A stretch of 64,000 nucleotides of DNA from Candidatus Omnitrophota bacterium (GCA_018812925.1 JAHJCU010000005.1:196957-260956); one strand, 5' to 3'; shown: positions 18,701-27,259, counted from the stretch's first letter. Numbers and translations are program-made. The notes: generated by a model from the sequence alone, not told the origin.

Positions 18701-19347
18701 ACGAAAGATATAGTTTCTATCTTACACAGCAAAAAGATTTACTTGATTCCGAACAATCTTTGAGGGATACAATAACGCAAATAAATTCCACCGCGCGCAG
18801 TTTGTTCAGAACCACGCTTGATAATGTAAGGAAAGAATTCAGAGATGTTTTTATAAATCTCTTTCAGGGCGGAGAAGCTGATTTGAAACTTGTCGGTTCA
18901 CAGGATATTCTGGAAGCGGGAATTGATATAGTCGTATCGCCTCCGGGTAAAAAACTTTCTTCAATTAGTTTGCTCTCGGGCGGAGAAAGAGCATTAACTT
19001 CTATTGCCCTGCTTTTTGCTCTTTTTAAAGTAAAACCTTCCCCGTTTTGTGTTCTTGACGAGATAGATGCTCCTTTGGATGAAAACAATATAGAAAGGTT
19101 TACGAATTTCTTAAAAGATTTGGCAAAAGATACCCAGTTTATAATAATTTCCCATAACAAAAAGACCTTGTCTATTTCAGAAATCTTGTACGGCGTAACG
19201 ATGGAAGAACCCGGCGTTTCCAAGATGATATCCGTAAAATTTGTTGGGCGTCATAAAGATGATGCAGATAAAAACAAAACTGAAACTGCCACTAAACTCG
19301 CTGATGCTAAAGTTTCTAATAAAACTGTTACGCAGGCGGCGGAATAA
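15706..19347 (+). CDS. smc: Chromosome segregation ATPase SMC
   Basis: SMC dimers compact and segregate DNA in an ATP-dependent way. The 1213 residues fit the family. The Walker A loop GPNGCGKSN lies at 31-39, the Q-loop region near 145-160, a first coiled coil from about 165 to 500, and the hinge at about 510-680 with the RATFFPV and GGSRN motifs. A second coiled coil runs to about 1010, then the ABC signature LLSGGERALTS near 1090 and Walker B CVLDEIDAPLD near 1117. The C-terminal tail after about 1180 is charged and low in complexity. ftsY starts 8 bases downstream, an smc-ftsY pairing seen in many bacteria. Confidence 0.98.
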   Translation: MELKSLKIFGFKSFPDETKFEFEPGVTAIVGPNGCGKSNIVDAIRWTLGEQNVHSLRAGLTEQLIFNGSQTRQPLGMAEVSLTFSNPSHYAPPSLGGSDKVNLTFSEITITRKIFRSGESEYFINKAPCRLKDITEVFMDTGLGVNAYSVISQDQIDMILNAKPEERRYIFEEAAGITKYSKRKNEALRKLDLTKQNLLRVQDIIAELERQSNVLKRQVYKAKRYRGFNDELKSLQVTDAFYQYKGFQEEKSRIDKSIENFGKEKSDIDVVFKKEEETFRNLQDGLTKLETELEEKREEQLRLFAEIERGNSTIIVNEERIKNLTLKLAEEGVVKTKLNEEFSAISQQLKSHLKTIELAKKEEEALSIEAEEVSGKITEISDREKTNEKELEEKNSQLIELLSEQARLKNALENSKINAHNLEIRLKKLAEEKEGMVVLKLSLETELNTKKQELENSKKEAEEVEARIKSFEKSLIKIEEALKRVEDGIINVKSELQAKRTHLSALEEMHSKDEGMQSSVKFIMESEEKSHAYGLIFNTLQVSEEFQKAIEVALMDNVQGLIVKDNDAVSKLIEMLKDKERGRATFFPVANITRSRASGDSKYEFAIDKIKFPQEYAGIFNYLLDKVVIAKNWDEALKLYSSLSEEYKIVTRDGELLHPGGFIQGGSRNQMHALIGRKERIDKMQKEVSVLEEKLKSVEQKKIEELNKIKKIEQDLQEQRRNLANKNENRAKLENESGSIVEKLSELQKRDKFLIDEEKNLVQEKELAGEKHKETQEELEAIQTKTNEHNLAIGSIKKSVESLSEEETKIKEISEEKRIKLFNLRQSLKNAEDTLKNLEDKKKMLLERIPNLSVEAEEANKRMELLKKETEDSKAKLIENKQQIESLKQNLEELKTKRTVIGEQSKDKEQFIREKGSQLEERRNALQSLEIEKTKIETEIKDLKENISSNHAISLDDFTPPETETAKEHIKERVEDLKDKLTGMGNVNLAAIEEEEELNERYSFYLTQQKDLLDSEQSLRDTITQINSTARSLFRTTLDNVRKEFRDVFINLFQGGEADLKLVGSQDILEAGIDIVVSPPGKKLSSISLLSGGERALTSIALLFALFKVKPSPFCVLDEIDAPLDENNIERFTNFLKDLAKDTQFIIISHNKKTLSISEILYGVTMEEPGVSKMISVKFVGRHKDDADKNKTETATKLADAKVSNKTVTQAAE

Positions 19348-19355
19348 TTCTTAAA

Positions 19356-20315
19356 ATGTTTTTCAAAAAGAAACAGACACACCCCATTAGAAGTCCCGAT
19401 ATAAAGTCAGAAATTACTTCCAATAAGACCCATTTCGGACTTCTAAAAACCAGAACATCCGTTTTAGAAAAGATTTCCAATCTATTTAAGAAAAATGTAG
19501 AAACAGAAAACTTATGGAGTGAACTGGAACAGATTCTTATAGAATCAGATATGGGCGTTAGGTTGTCCTGCGAAGTTTTGGAAAATTTAAGGAAAAACAT
19601 AAAAATAACTATTAGCAAAGACGAGATACTAAAAAACTTAGAAAAAGAGATTTTAAAAAATTTTCTTCAAGTTCCAAGAAATTTAAACGCTTGCGATACA
19701 CCCCCTTCGATTATTCTTGTTCTTGGTGTAAACGGAGTAGGTAAAACGCTTACTACCGGCAAGTTAGCTTATAGATTGAAAAATGAAGGCAAGAAGGTTA
19801 TTCTGGCTGCAGGTGATACTTTTAGAGCGGCGGCTATTGAACAACTCGGTATTTTTAGTAAGAAAATAGATATAGATATAATAAAGCATAGTCACGGCGC
19901 CGACCCTGCGGCTGTCTGTTATGATGCAATAGAGGCGGCACAAGCAAGAGGCGCGGATTTTTTACTTATTGATACCGCAGGCAGGTCGCATGTCGATAAA
20001 AGTCTTATGGAGAGCTTGAAAAAGATAAAAAGAGTGATAGATAATCGTCTGCCGGGTGCTTTGAAAGAAGTGTTTTTGGTATTGGATGCCACCACAGGAC
20101 AGAACGCTCTTTCTCAGGCAAAAGTCTTTGCAGATTCACTCGGTGTTACAGGTATTGTTCTCACAAAATTAGACGGAACTGCAAAAGGCGGTATAATAGT
20201 GGCAATAGAACAGGAAATTAAGGTTCCTATTAAGTTTGTAGGAACAGGAGAGAGTCTGGAAAACTTTGAAGTGTTTGACCCGAATGTTTTTGTAGAATCA
20301 CTGTTTGAGGAATAA
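19356..20315 (+). CDS. ftsY: Signal recognition particle receptor FtsY
   Basis: FtsY is the GTPase that docks SRP-ribosome complexes at the membrane. The N domain covers about residues 35-110 and the G domain 115-319. G1 is GVNGVGKT near 125, G3 DTAGR near 205, G4 TKLDGTAKGG near 270, and the closing segment KFVGTGESLENFEVFD is typical. There is only a short N-terminal extension of about 35 mostly basic residues, not the long acidic A domain of enterobacteria. It is 8 bases after smc and probably shares its transcript. Confidence 0.98.
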   Translation: MFFKKKQTHPIRSPDIKSEITSNKTHFGLLKTRTSVLEKISNLFKKNVETENLWSELEQILIESDMGVRLSCEVLENLRKNIKITISKDEILKNLEKEILKNFLQVPRNLNACDTPPSIILVLGVNGVGKTLTTGKLAYRLKNEGKKVILAAGDTFRAAAIEQLGIFSKKIDIDIIKHSHGADPAAVCYDAIEAAQARGADFLLIDTAGRSHVDKSLMESLKKIKRVIDNRLPGALKEVFLVLDATTGQNALSQAKVFADSLGVTGIVLTKLDGTAKGGIIVAIEQEIKVPIKFVGTGESLENFEVFDPNVFVESLFEE

Positions 20316-20334
20316 TTCTAAAAATGATTATAAA

Positions 20335-20459
20335 AATCCGAAATACGAATATCGAAAATCGAAACAAATTCAAAATTATAATTACCAAAATTCTAAACAT
20401 TTGTTTTGAAAATTTGAATTTTTGTCATTCGTGCTTCGGATTTAGGATTTCGAATTTCA
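20335..20459. repeat. Long degenerate palindrome, CGAAAT-unit family, copy 1
   Basis: The left arm is a run of CGAAATA/CGAATAT/CGAAAATC units leading to CAAATTCAAAATTATAAT. The right arm returns through AATTTGAATTTTTG to GTGCTTCGGATTTAGGATTTCG. It fills the ftsY-hisS spacer. A short reading frame across it is the repeat itself, not a gene. Confidence 0.8.
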
Positions 20460-20493
20460 AAAGACAAAATGGTAGTATTAAATTAAAAATATT

Positions 20494-21786
20494 ATGGCGA
20501 CAAAATATCAATCATTAAGAGGCACAAAAGATATTCTTCCCGAAGACAGCCGAACCTGGCGTTATGTGGAAGGAAAAATATCCGATATATTTGCGCGATT
20601 TGGCTATCAGGAAATAAGAACTCCTATTTTTGAAATGACGGAGCTTTTTGTAAGAAGTATCGGCGCCTCAACTGATATCGTAAATAAAGAGATGTATACT
20701 TTCCCTGACAAAAAAGGTAGGAGCCTAACGCTTAGACCCGAAGGCACGGCGCCTGTTGTAAGAGCGTATATACAAAATCAACTCTATCAAAAAGATGAGG
20801 TTTTGAAACTCTATTACAAAGGGCCTTTTTTTAGATATGAAAGGCCGCAAGCAGGCAGAGAGCGGCAGTTTCATCAGTTCGGCGTGGAAGTATTGGGCGC
20901 ATCCAGTCCTGCCATAGACGCGGAAATTATTTATTTAGGATGTTTTATCTTGAAAAGTTTAGGGTTGGATAATGCTAAACTTTTATTGGGCAGTGTGGGT
21001 TGTTCCGATTGCAGACCTGCATATGAAAAACTGATTGTTTCTACACTTAAAGAATCCACTTCTAAGCTTTGTGATGATTGCCAAAAAAGATATAAGACCA
21101 ATCCGTTAAGAATGCTTGATTGCAAAAACGAAGATTGCAAAAAACAATTGAAGAAAATACCGTCTTTTGCCGGGTCTCTTTGTGACGATTGCAAAAAATA
21201 TTTAAACGAAACAGAAGAATTGCTTAAACTTTTAGAAGTAAGTTATACAATAAGCCCTCATCTTGTAAGAGGGCTGGATTATTACACCCGCACGACTTTT
21301 GAGTTTGTTTATTCAGGTTTGGGAGCACAGTCAACTGTAATCGGAGGCGGACGGTATAATAATCTTATAAAAGAATTCGGCGGTCCGTCAGTTTCAGCGT
21401 GCGGTTTTGCCGGAGGTATGGAGCGTTTAATCTCGGTCCTTAAAAACGAGGGAAAAATACCATCTCTTTCGGACGGATTGGATGTTTTTATAGCCCAAAT
21501 CCCCGCCAATACTGAAACGGCGGGTAAAGGCGATGAATGTTTTAAGACGGCATTCAAACTTTTGCAGGAAATAAGATGCTTTAAGATATCCGCGGATATG
21601 GATTATAGAAACGGCAGTTTAAAATCGCAGTTTAGAAAAGCCAACAAACTAAAAGCGAGTTATGTTATCGTTATCGGCGAAGATGAAATAAAAAAAGGTA
21701 TAGTGAAATTGAAAGATATGAAAACAGGAAATGAAGAAAATATAAAACTTGACGAAGCAACAAGTAAATTAAAGGAAAAATTTTAA
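20494..21786 (+). CDS. hisS: Histidyl-tRNA synthetase
   Basis: A class II synthetase of 430 residues. Motif 1 lies in the EIRTPIFE region (about 41-48), motif 2 around FFRYERPQAGRERQFHQFGVE (about 112-132), the histidine-binding motif LVRGLDYYTRTTFEF near 255-269 and motif 3 at GGRYNNLI...FAGGMERL near 285-310. The Cys-rich insertion (GCSDCRPAYEK, LCDDCQKRY, LDCKNEDCK) is standard for bacterial HisRS. The C-terminal anticodon-binding domain spans about 330-430. aspS begins 2 bases after the stop, the classical hisS-aspS pair. Confidence 0.98.
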   Translation: MATKYQSLRGTKDILPEDSRTWRYVEGKISDIFARFGYQEIRTPIFEMTELFVRSIGASTDIVNKEMYTFPDKKGRSLTLRPEGTAPVVRAYIQNQLYQKDEVLKLYYKGPFFRYERPQAGRERQFHQFGVEVLGASSPAIDAEIIYLGCFILKSLGLDNAKLLLGSVGCSDCRPAYEKLIVSTLKESTSKLCDDCQKRYKTNPLRMLDCKNEDCKKQLKKIPSFAGSLCDDCKKYLNETEELLKLLEVSYTISPHLVRGLDYYTRTTFEFVYSGLGAQSTVIGGGRYNNLIKEFGGPSVSACGFAGGMERLISVLKNEGKIPSLSDGLDVFIAQIPANTETAGKGDECFKTAFKLLQEIRCFKISADMDYRNGSLKSQFRKANKLKASYVIVIGEDEIKKGIVKLKDMKTGNEENIKLDEATSKLKEKF

Positions 21787-21788
21787 TC

Positions 21789-23573
21789 ATGACAAAAATA
21801 GAGGGTTTAGGAGATTGGAAAAGAACGCAATATTGCGGCGAGGTTTCAGACAAAGAAATAGGTAACACTGTTACCCTGATGGGTTGGGTTAGAACAAGCC
21901 GCGACCATGGCGGAGTTATCTTTATTGACCTGTGGGATAAAACCGGTATCGTCCAAATCGTATTCAGTCCGCAGGTTAGCGCGGAAATACATAGTAGAGG
22001 GGCGAGTTTAAAAAGCGAATTTGTCATTGCCATAAAAGGTAATGTCAGACCGCGTCCTCAAGGCACGGAAAACACAGCTCTTCCCACCGGAAAGATAGAA
22101 GTTGTCGTAGATGAAATGAAAGTTTTGAACGAATCGGAAACTCCTCCCTTTGAACTTGATGAAGAACAAATAGGCGAGGAAGTTCGGCTTAAATATAGAT
22201 ACATTGACTTAAGAAGAGAAAGGATGCAGAAAAATCTCTTATTAAGACATAAAGCCACTCAAGAGACAAGAAAATTCCTGACCGAAAAAGGATTCCTTGA
22301 AATAGAAACACCGTTTTTAGCTCGAAGCACGCCTGAAGGCGCGCGCGATTATCTTATTCCTTCGCGGCTCAATCCGTATTCGTTTTATGCCCTTACTCAA
22401 TCGCCACAACTATTCAAACAATTGCTTATGGTTGGCGGAGCGGATAAATATTTTCAACTCGTCCGTTGTTTCAGAGATGAGGATTTGAGAAAAGACAGGC
22501 AACCCGAATTTACACAAATAGATATGGAAATGTCTTTCGTGGAAAAAGAAGACATTATGGAAATCTCCGAAAGTTTAATGAAACGCATTTTTGAAACGGC
22601 AGGACACAAAATCAAAACACCTTTTACTAAAATCACTTACGACGAAGCAATATCCCGTTACGGCGTGGATAAACCCGATATAAGATTCGGATTGGAACTA
22701 AAAGATATAACCGACATCGCAAAACAAACTGATTTAAAAATCTTTCATCAGGTGCTGGAAAAAGGCGGTATAGTAAAAGCCATAAATGTTTCAGGCGGCG
22801 CAGAAACCCTTTCAATTAAAGTGCGAAACGATTTAATAGAATATATCAAAGGTTTCGGCGCAGGGGGGCTCGCGTGGATAGAAGTGAAAGCGGACTCTTG
22901 CCATTCGCCCATCGTGAAATATTTCAAAGAAGAACAGCTAAATAGATTAAAAGAAGTTCTGGGCACAAAAGCAGGCGACTTAATCCTGATAGTAGCCGAT
23001 AACAAACAGATAACAAATACCGCGCTTGGAAGTTTAAGAATGAAATTAGCTGAGGATTTGGGATTGTTAAAAGATGTGGAGCCCTTCTCGTTGGTATGGG
23101 TTATAGATTTCCCGCTTCTGCATTATTCTATGGAAGAAAACAAGTTGGAATTTGCTCATCATCCGTTTACTTCACCTGTTGAAGAGGACTTGAAATATCT
23201 TGATAGCGAACCCGAAAAAGTAAAAAGCAAAGCTTATGATGTTGTCTTAAACGGAACCGAAATCGCAAGCGGTAGTATAAGATTACATAACCGCGCGTTG
23301 CAGGAACAAGTATTCAAAACTGTCGGCTTAAGCAAAGAAGAAACAGAAGAAAAATTCGGCTTCCTGTTGGAAGCCCTCAAATATGGCGCGCCGCCACACG
23401 GCGGCATAGCGTTTGGTTTTGACAGACTTATGGCAATAATGATGGGAGAGGATTCCATCAGAGATGTAATCGCATTCCCCAAAACACAAAAAGGCATCTG
23501 CCTTACCACCAAAGCCCCATCATCCGTCAACGAAAAACAATTAAAAGAACTGCATATAAAGTTAGATAAGTAG
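21789..23573 (+). CDS. aspS: Aspartyl-tRNA synthetase (bacterial type)
   Basis: 594 residues, the long bacterial form with a GAD insertion. The OB-fold anticodon domain covers about 1-110 (GWVRTSRDHGGVIFIDLWD). Motif 2 FRDEDLRKDRQPEFTQIDMEMSF lies near 228-250, the GAD domain at about 290-420, and motif 3 GGIAFGFDRLMAIMMG near 540-555. The C-terminus ends LKELHIKLDK, close to family ends. The transcript spacing to hisS (2 bases) shows co-transcription. Whether it charges tRNA-Asp only or also tRNA-Asn cannot be told here. Confidence 0.97.
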   Translation: MTKIEGLGDWKRTQYCGEVSDKEIGNTVTLMGWVRTSRDHGGVIFIDLWDKTGIVQIVFSPQVSAEIHSRGASLKSEFVIAIKGNVRPRPQGTENTALPTGKIEVVVDEMKVLNESETPPFELDEEQIGEEVRLKYRYIDLRRERMQKNLLLRHKATQETRKFLTEKGFLEIETPFLARSTPEGARDYLIPSRLNPYSFYALTQSPQLFKQLLMVGGADKYFQLVRCFRDEDLRKDRQPEFTQIDMEMSFVEKEDIMEISESLMKRIFETAGHKIKTPFTKITYDEAISRYGVDKPDIRFGLELKDITDIAKQTDLKIFHQVLEKGGIVKAINVSGGAETLSIKVRNDLIEYIKGFGAGGLAWIEVKADSCHSPIVKYFKEEQLNRLKEVLGTKAGDLILIVADNKQITNTALGSLRMKLAEDLGLLKDVEPFSLVWVIDFPLLHYSMEENKLEFAHHPFTSPVEEDLKYLDSEPEKVKSKAYDVVLNGTEIASGSIRLHNRALQEQVFKTVGLSKEETEEKFGFLLEALKYGAPPHGGIAFGFDRLMAIMMGEDSIRDVIAFPKTQKGICLTTKAPSSVNEKQLKELHIKLDK

Positions 23574-23620
23574 TTGATGGTTTATGGTGGATGGTTTATA
23601 GTGAATAGATATGGTGAATT
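23573..23620 (+). repeat. TTTATGG/TGGATGG-unit spacer repeat, single arm
   Basis: A run of GATGGTTTATGGTGGATGGT-like units directly after aspS. Related units occur between the two tRNAs at 43901-43979 and after 55321. Only one arm of the usual palindrome is present. Confidence 0.55.
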
Positions 23621-23623
23621 GAT

Positions 23624-24364
23624 ATGAAAATATATTGCTGTCTCTCTGTGGTGCTTCTTTTTGTGATATTTTGTCAATCCTCATTTGCTCAATCATCTCA
23701 AATTAACCCAAAGCAAGCGATACAGCAATCTTCAATCAGCAAACAAGATAAAGCTGTACAAAACAGTAACATAGATGGACAGAATGAAAATAATGAATGG
23801 TCGCTTAGTAATAAAATTGCCACTGTTGCAATTATTTTAGTTTTCTGTCAGTTTGTTGCTTTGTGCATTACTATTGGGATAATGAAGGGGACTGCTGTAC
23901 GGCAATTGCGGGCCTACGTTTTGCCAGATACTGGTGGTCTCATTGATGGTACAATGTTGAATCCACCTGACTCATCTCTTGCTAACATACCAGGTGCTTA
24001 TCTCATCATTCGGAATACTGGTCAGACGCCTGCTTATAACCTTATAAGTTTGGCAAAAATAGACATTGCATCAATAAACAAACCTTCTCTGGATGTCCCA
24101 CTATTGCATGAAGTGTTTTCCGCTACTCTAGGAGTCGGTAGCACAATGTCTAAAGCGATATGGTTTAATCGACAACTTACGCAAGAAGAACTTAAAAATA
24201 TTTCGAAAAAGACTTATGCAATTTACTTGCATGGCCGAATTGAATATAGAGATGTCTTTAAGAAAAGGAGAATTACTAACTTCAGGTTCCACTATTCTGG
24301 AAAATTCCCACCTTTGAAGGGCATGTTATTTAATTTCAGTGAACAAGGCAATGATGCAAAATAA
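23624..24364 (+). CDS. Unrecognised exported/membrane protein
   Basis: 246 residues. A signal peptide-like segment (about 1-23, SFA-Q) is followed by a Gln/Ser/Asn-rich linker, a single membrane helix at about 68-90 and a beta-rich domain from about 100 with R-QLRAYVLPDTG and YLIIRNTGQTPAYNL. The helix-RxLRAYV-domain pattern is common among unnamed short membrane proteins of Gram-negative bacteria. I do not know a function. It leads an islet of three orphan genes between aspS and an MFS gene, flanked by repeats on both sides. Confidence 0.6.
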   Translation: MKIYCCLSVVLLFVIFCQSSFAQSSQINPKQAIQQSSISKQDKAVQNSNIDGQNENNEWSLSNKIATVAIILVFCQFVALCITIGIMKGTAVRQLRAYVLPDTGGLIDGTMLNPPDSSLANIPGAYLIIRNTGQTPAYNLISLAKIDIASINKPSLDVPLLHEVFSATLGVGSTMSKAIWFNRQLTQEELKNISKKTYAIYLHGRIEYRDVFKKRRITNFRFHYSGKFPPLKGMLFNFSEQGNDAK

Positions 24365-24394
24365 TAGACAACTAATTAAATATAGGAATTCTAT

Positions 24395-24928
24395 ATGTTA
24401 TTTCTAAAGTTGCTCTTTTCTCCAAAATTGAGAACGCTTCGAAATTTATTATTAGAATCAAAAACATTAGCTGGTCCACCAGACAAGGATCCTTTTATAC
24501 TTAGCATGATGTTCTTTTCACACCTTTTTTACATGCATGGCTTCCTATGTGCAAATCAACCAATTCCAGCTTTCCCCAACGCGTATAAAAATATTTCAAA
24601 TCATGTTTTCAAAAGTACTTACGTAGCATTACCAATCTATTTTGGGTATCGCTGTGGTTTGCACAACTCAAACATTAAAACTAATGAAGAATTCAAACAG
24701 ATAATATTGAAGAAATATCCAACTTTGGATCATGATGTTGCAGATATTTTAATCTCAGAGTGGAGTAATACTACCAAAGAGCATCTAAACCACCTTTTAT
24801 TCAAACATTTTGATAAATACTCCGTTTTCCAAAAAGTCTTTAAAGATGCTACTGCTACAGAAAAATGGTTTATAAATTTCTTAAATCAAACATTTGATTA
24901 CGCTTTGCAGGCTTATCCTATATCGTGA
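24395..24928 (+). CDS. Unrecognised protein, 177 residues
   Basis: A mostly helical, aromatic-rich product without a clear signal peptide, although the first 15 residues are hydrophobic. I see no known motif. It lies 30 bases after the previous orphan gene and has a weak AGGA site upstream. The frame is open and free of stops with ordinary AT-rich codon use, which supports a real gene, but the assignment rests on that alone. Confidence 0.5.
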   Translation: MLFLKLLFSPKLRTLRNLLLESKTLAGPPDKDPFILSMMFFSHLFYMHGFLCANQPIPAFPNAYKNISNHVFKSTYVALPIYFGYRCGLHNSNIKTNEEFKQIILKKYPTLDHDVADILISEWSNTTKEHLNHLLFKHFDKYSVFQKVFKDATATEKWFINFLNQTFDYALQAYPIS

Positions 24929-24963
24929 AATAGTAAAAATAGAAGCATTAAAAACAAATATAT

Positions 24964-25620
24964 ATGCAAAAAGAAATCATAATGGAATTTATAAAAGATT
25001 TATCAATAGTCATTGGGCTTTGGGTGCTATTTTATAAAATTGCTGCATGGCATTTAGAACACAGAGGTAAGCGAAATATTGAACTGGCAGAAGAAACCCT
25101 ATCTTTATTCTATGAAGCAAAAGATGTCATTATGTGGATTCGCTACCCCGGAAGTTTTGTCAACGAAATAGATTCAATCAAACAAGAAACCAGTGAGAGC
25201 GAGGCAGAATTTAATGCTAGAAAAAAGGCAAGTATTGTTTTTGTGCGGTATAACCAAAATAAGGAACTATTTAATAAAATACATTCAATAAGATATAGAT
25301 TTATGGCACAGATAGGCAAAGAAAAAGCGAAGCCCTTTAATGACTTAAACCAAATTATAAAAGAAATAATCTTAGCTGCGAGACAATTAGAAAGCTTATG
25401 GTCGGAAGGAAGTTTTACAGATGAAGAAAAAAGAAAAAAACATCGTAAAAAAATAAACGAAGCTCAAGATGTGTTTTGGGATACATTCTCTGATGATGAC
25501 CCAATTAATCCCAAATTAGATAAGGTTATTGAAGATATTGAGAAGATATGTAAAGAAATTATAATGGCAAAAGGGACATTATACGGTTTTTTGAATTTAC
25601 CAATAGGAAGACGTAAATAA
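24964..25620 (+). CDS. Unrecognised membrane-anchored helical protein
   Basis: 218 residues. An N-terminal hydrophobic helix (about 9-27) is followed by a long, charged and largely helical cytoplasmic-type domain rich in Glu and Lys. A second in-frame ATG at 24982 is possible. No motif is recognised. It is the last of the three orphan genes and ends 10 bases before a repeat-rich spacer. Confidence 0.55.
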   Translation: MQKEIIMEFIKDLSIVIGLWVLFYKIAAWHLEHRGKRNIELAEETLSLFYEAKDVIMWIRYPGSFVNEIDSIKQETSESEAEFNARKKASIVFVRYNQNKELFNKIHSIRYRFMAQIGKEKAKPFNDLNQIIKEIILAARQLESLWSEGSFTDEEKRKKHRKKINEAQDVFWDTFSDDDPINPKLDKVIEDIEKICKEIIMAKGTLYGFLNLPIGRRK

Positions 25621-25630
25621 AAATAGAGAA

Positions 25631-25835
25631 ATAGGGTCAGGTCTCCGCACTAACTAATCGTAAAGAAAAAACGGTTATCGAAAAGAAGAAAACGGTTATC
25701 GTAATTACGAAAACTGAAACAGATTGCCACGCTCACTACGTTCGCTCGCAACGACACATAGTGTCAGTTTGGAAAATTTGAACATTATAATTTAGAATTT
25801 GTTTCGTGCTTCGTATTTCGTGCTTCGAGTTTAAA
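25631..25835. repeat. Mosaic repeat spacer with AACGGTTATCG units and CGAAAT-family arm
   Basis: It begins with AGGGTCAGGTCT, then two AACGGTTATCG units, then a GATTGCCACGC...CGCTCGCAACGACA segment of the type often dispersed in bacterial genomes. It ends with a right arm (TTTGTTTCGTGCTTCGTATTTCG) related to the palindrome at 20335-20459. No gene is seen in 25621-25898. Confidence 0.65.
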
Positions 25836-25862
25836 ACATTAACGTTACTATTTTAAAAATGG

Positions 25863-25891
25863 TTTACAATTTATCATTGCTAATGTAAACT
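25863..25891 (+). promoter_or_regulatory. Sigma-70-type promoter of the MFS gene
   Basis: TTTACA, 17-nt spacer, TAAACT. The -10 ends 7 nt before the ATG, so the start of transcription should fall at the start codon. Confidence 0.5.
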
Positions 25892-25898
25892 TCCTTCT

Positions 25899-27092
25899 AT
25901 GATTTTACTGATTATTGTAAGCGCGGCTTTTGGTTTGAGTGTCGGGCTATACGATTTTCTCCTGCCGCTTTTCTTAGACGATATGGGGATGTCATACGGC
26001 AGTATGGGTATTATTTTTTCTTTTTCCGCAATATTTATGTTCTTTGTCAGGGTTTATGCCGGGCATATTTCTGATTTGTTTGGCAGGAAGCACGTTTTTT
26101 CTTTATCTGTTTTCCTTTGCGGTTTATCTACTTTATTAACTCCTTTTCTTCCTAACATTGCATCTCAAGTGGTATTACGGTCTTTGAGGGAAATTGCAAG
26201 AGCCGTTAAGGAAACACTTCAGCAGTTATTGATTTTTGATAAGTGGAAGGAGTCGTTCCGGCATTTATCCGCCTGGATAGGGGGGGCTGATTTTACTTTT
26301 CAGGGGATAGGAATTCTTCTGGGAGGATTTTTACTTATAAAAATAGGTTATAAGTATTCTTTTATTATCCCCGGAGCAATTGTAGTCCTTGTTTGTCTTC
26401 TGTTCCTCTTTAAGTTTAAAGAAAGCTATATTCCCCTGAAGACTCAAAAAGTTTTATCGGGTGATAATGTTTTGGCAACGGATTCTTTTTATTGGTCTTC
26501 TCCCTTTCAACATCGTTTGCCACGCCCTTTAGTGCTTATGGCTGTATCAGGATTTATTCTTGGAACAGGGGTGAGCATGAGCCATTCTTTTATGGCGCCT
26601 TTGTTTTTCTTGAATAAGTTCGCTATATCACCTGCCTGGGTTGCTATTATTTTAGCTTTTCACAGGTTAAGTTTCGGTCTGCCTATGATTATGGCAGGCA
26701 AAATTGTTAAGTGGAATCTTAAAAGGACAATAATTATTTTTGTTTTATTACAGGGTATTTTTGTATCTCTTACCGCAGTACCCGGATATTTTTTAACTGC
26801 GGCAATTATATGGCTTATGCATGATTTATTTGGTGCCAGCTTGTGGGTGCCTGCGCGCAATACCCTGATTCAGCAGTATGCGAGGGAAGGCAAGCGCGGA
26901 CTTGATGTGGGGATGGTTCTTTCGTGGCAGGGGATGGGATGGATATTTGGGCCTTTGCTTGCGGGTTTGGCGGCTAAGAGTTCTATAAATTATCCTTTTA
27001 TTTTAAGCGGTATAATAACTTCGCTTTCTGTTATTCCTCTTTTTTGGTTGAAAGATTCTTTCAAAAAATCGCAATTCGTAAAGGGTAATTAA
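25899..27092 (+). CDS. Major facilitator superfamily transporter
   Basis: 397 residues with about 11-12 membrane helices. The loop after helix 2 carries AGHISDLFGRKHVFSLS, the MFS G-x3-D-x2-GRRx motif. A corresponding half-repeat motif follows the central loop (about 180-205). A GWIFGPLLAGLAA segment near 350 is typical of drug/metabolite exporters of the family. The substrate cannot be named. The protein starts directly with helix 1. Its last residues (SQFVKGN) are encoded by the beginning of a GTAAAT-family repeat, so the repeat has replaced or extended the original end. Confidence 0.85.
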   Translation: MILLIIVSAAFGLSVGLYDFLLPLFLDDMGMSYGSMGIIFSFSAIFMFFVRVYAGHISDLFGRKHVFSLSVFLCGLSTLLTPFLPNIASQVVLRSLREIARAVKETLQQLLIFDKWKESFRHLSAWIGGADFTFQGIGILLGGFLLIKIGYKYSFIIPGAIVVLVCLLFLFKFKESYIPLKTQKVLSGDNVLATDSFYWSSPFQHRLPRPLVLMAVSGFILGTGVSMSHSFMAPLFFLNKFAISPAWVAIILAFHRLSFGLPMIMAGKIVKWNLKRTIIIFVLLQGIFVSLTAVPGYFLTAAIIWLMHDLFGASLWVPARNTLIQQYAREGKRGLDVGMVLSWQGMGWIFGPLLAGLAAKSSINYPFILSGIITSLSVIPLFWLKDSFKKSQFVKGN

Positions 27093-27230
27093 AGATTCGT
27101 AAACGGTAATCAGTAATTCGTAAATAGTAATAAACAAGTAGCTAAAAATAGAAAAAATTATGGATTACTGGTTACTAATTACCAAATTCACAAATTACAG
27201 TTTACGCTTTACCAATTACCAGTTACGAAC
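27072..27230. repeat. Long degenerate palindrome, GTAAAT-unit family, copy 3
   Basis: ATTCGTAAAGGGTAATTAAA and following units pair loosely with TTACCAATTACCAGTTACGAAC at the far end around a middle of about 40 bases. It overlaps the last codons of the MFS gene and ends at the rpmA promoter. Confidence 0.75.
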
Positions 27231-27259
27231 TTGATTAACAAGCTTCTTTGGATTATAAT
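27231..27259 (+). promoter_or_regulatory. Sigma-70-type promoter of rpmA
   Basis: TTGATT, 17-nt spacer, TATAAT. It gives a leader of about 30 nt that contains AAGGAGG, in contrast to the leaderless promoters elsewhere in the window. Confidence 0.7.

Noticed and set aside
20324..20518. 64-residue reading frame between ftsY and hisS
   Set aside because: It runs through the CGAAAT palindrome and into hisS; the translation is low-complexity Ile/Asn/Lys and reflects the repeat.
25631..25660. Insertion sequence end at AGGGTCAGGTCT
   Set aside because: A similar sequence is seen near REP-type transposases, but no transposase frame, target duplication or matching opposite end is visible here.
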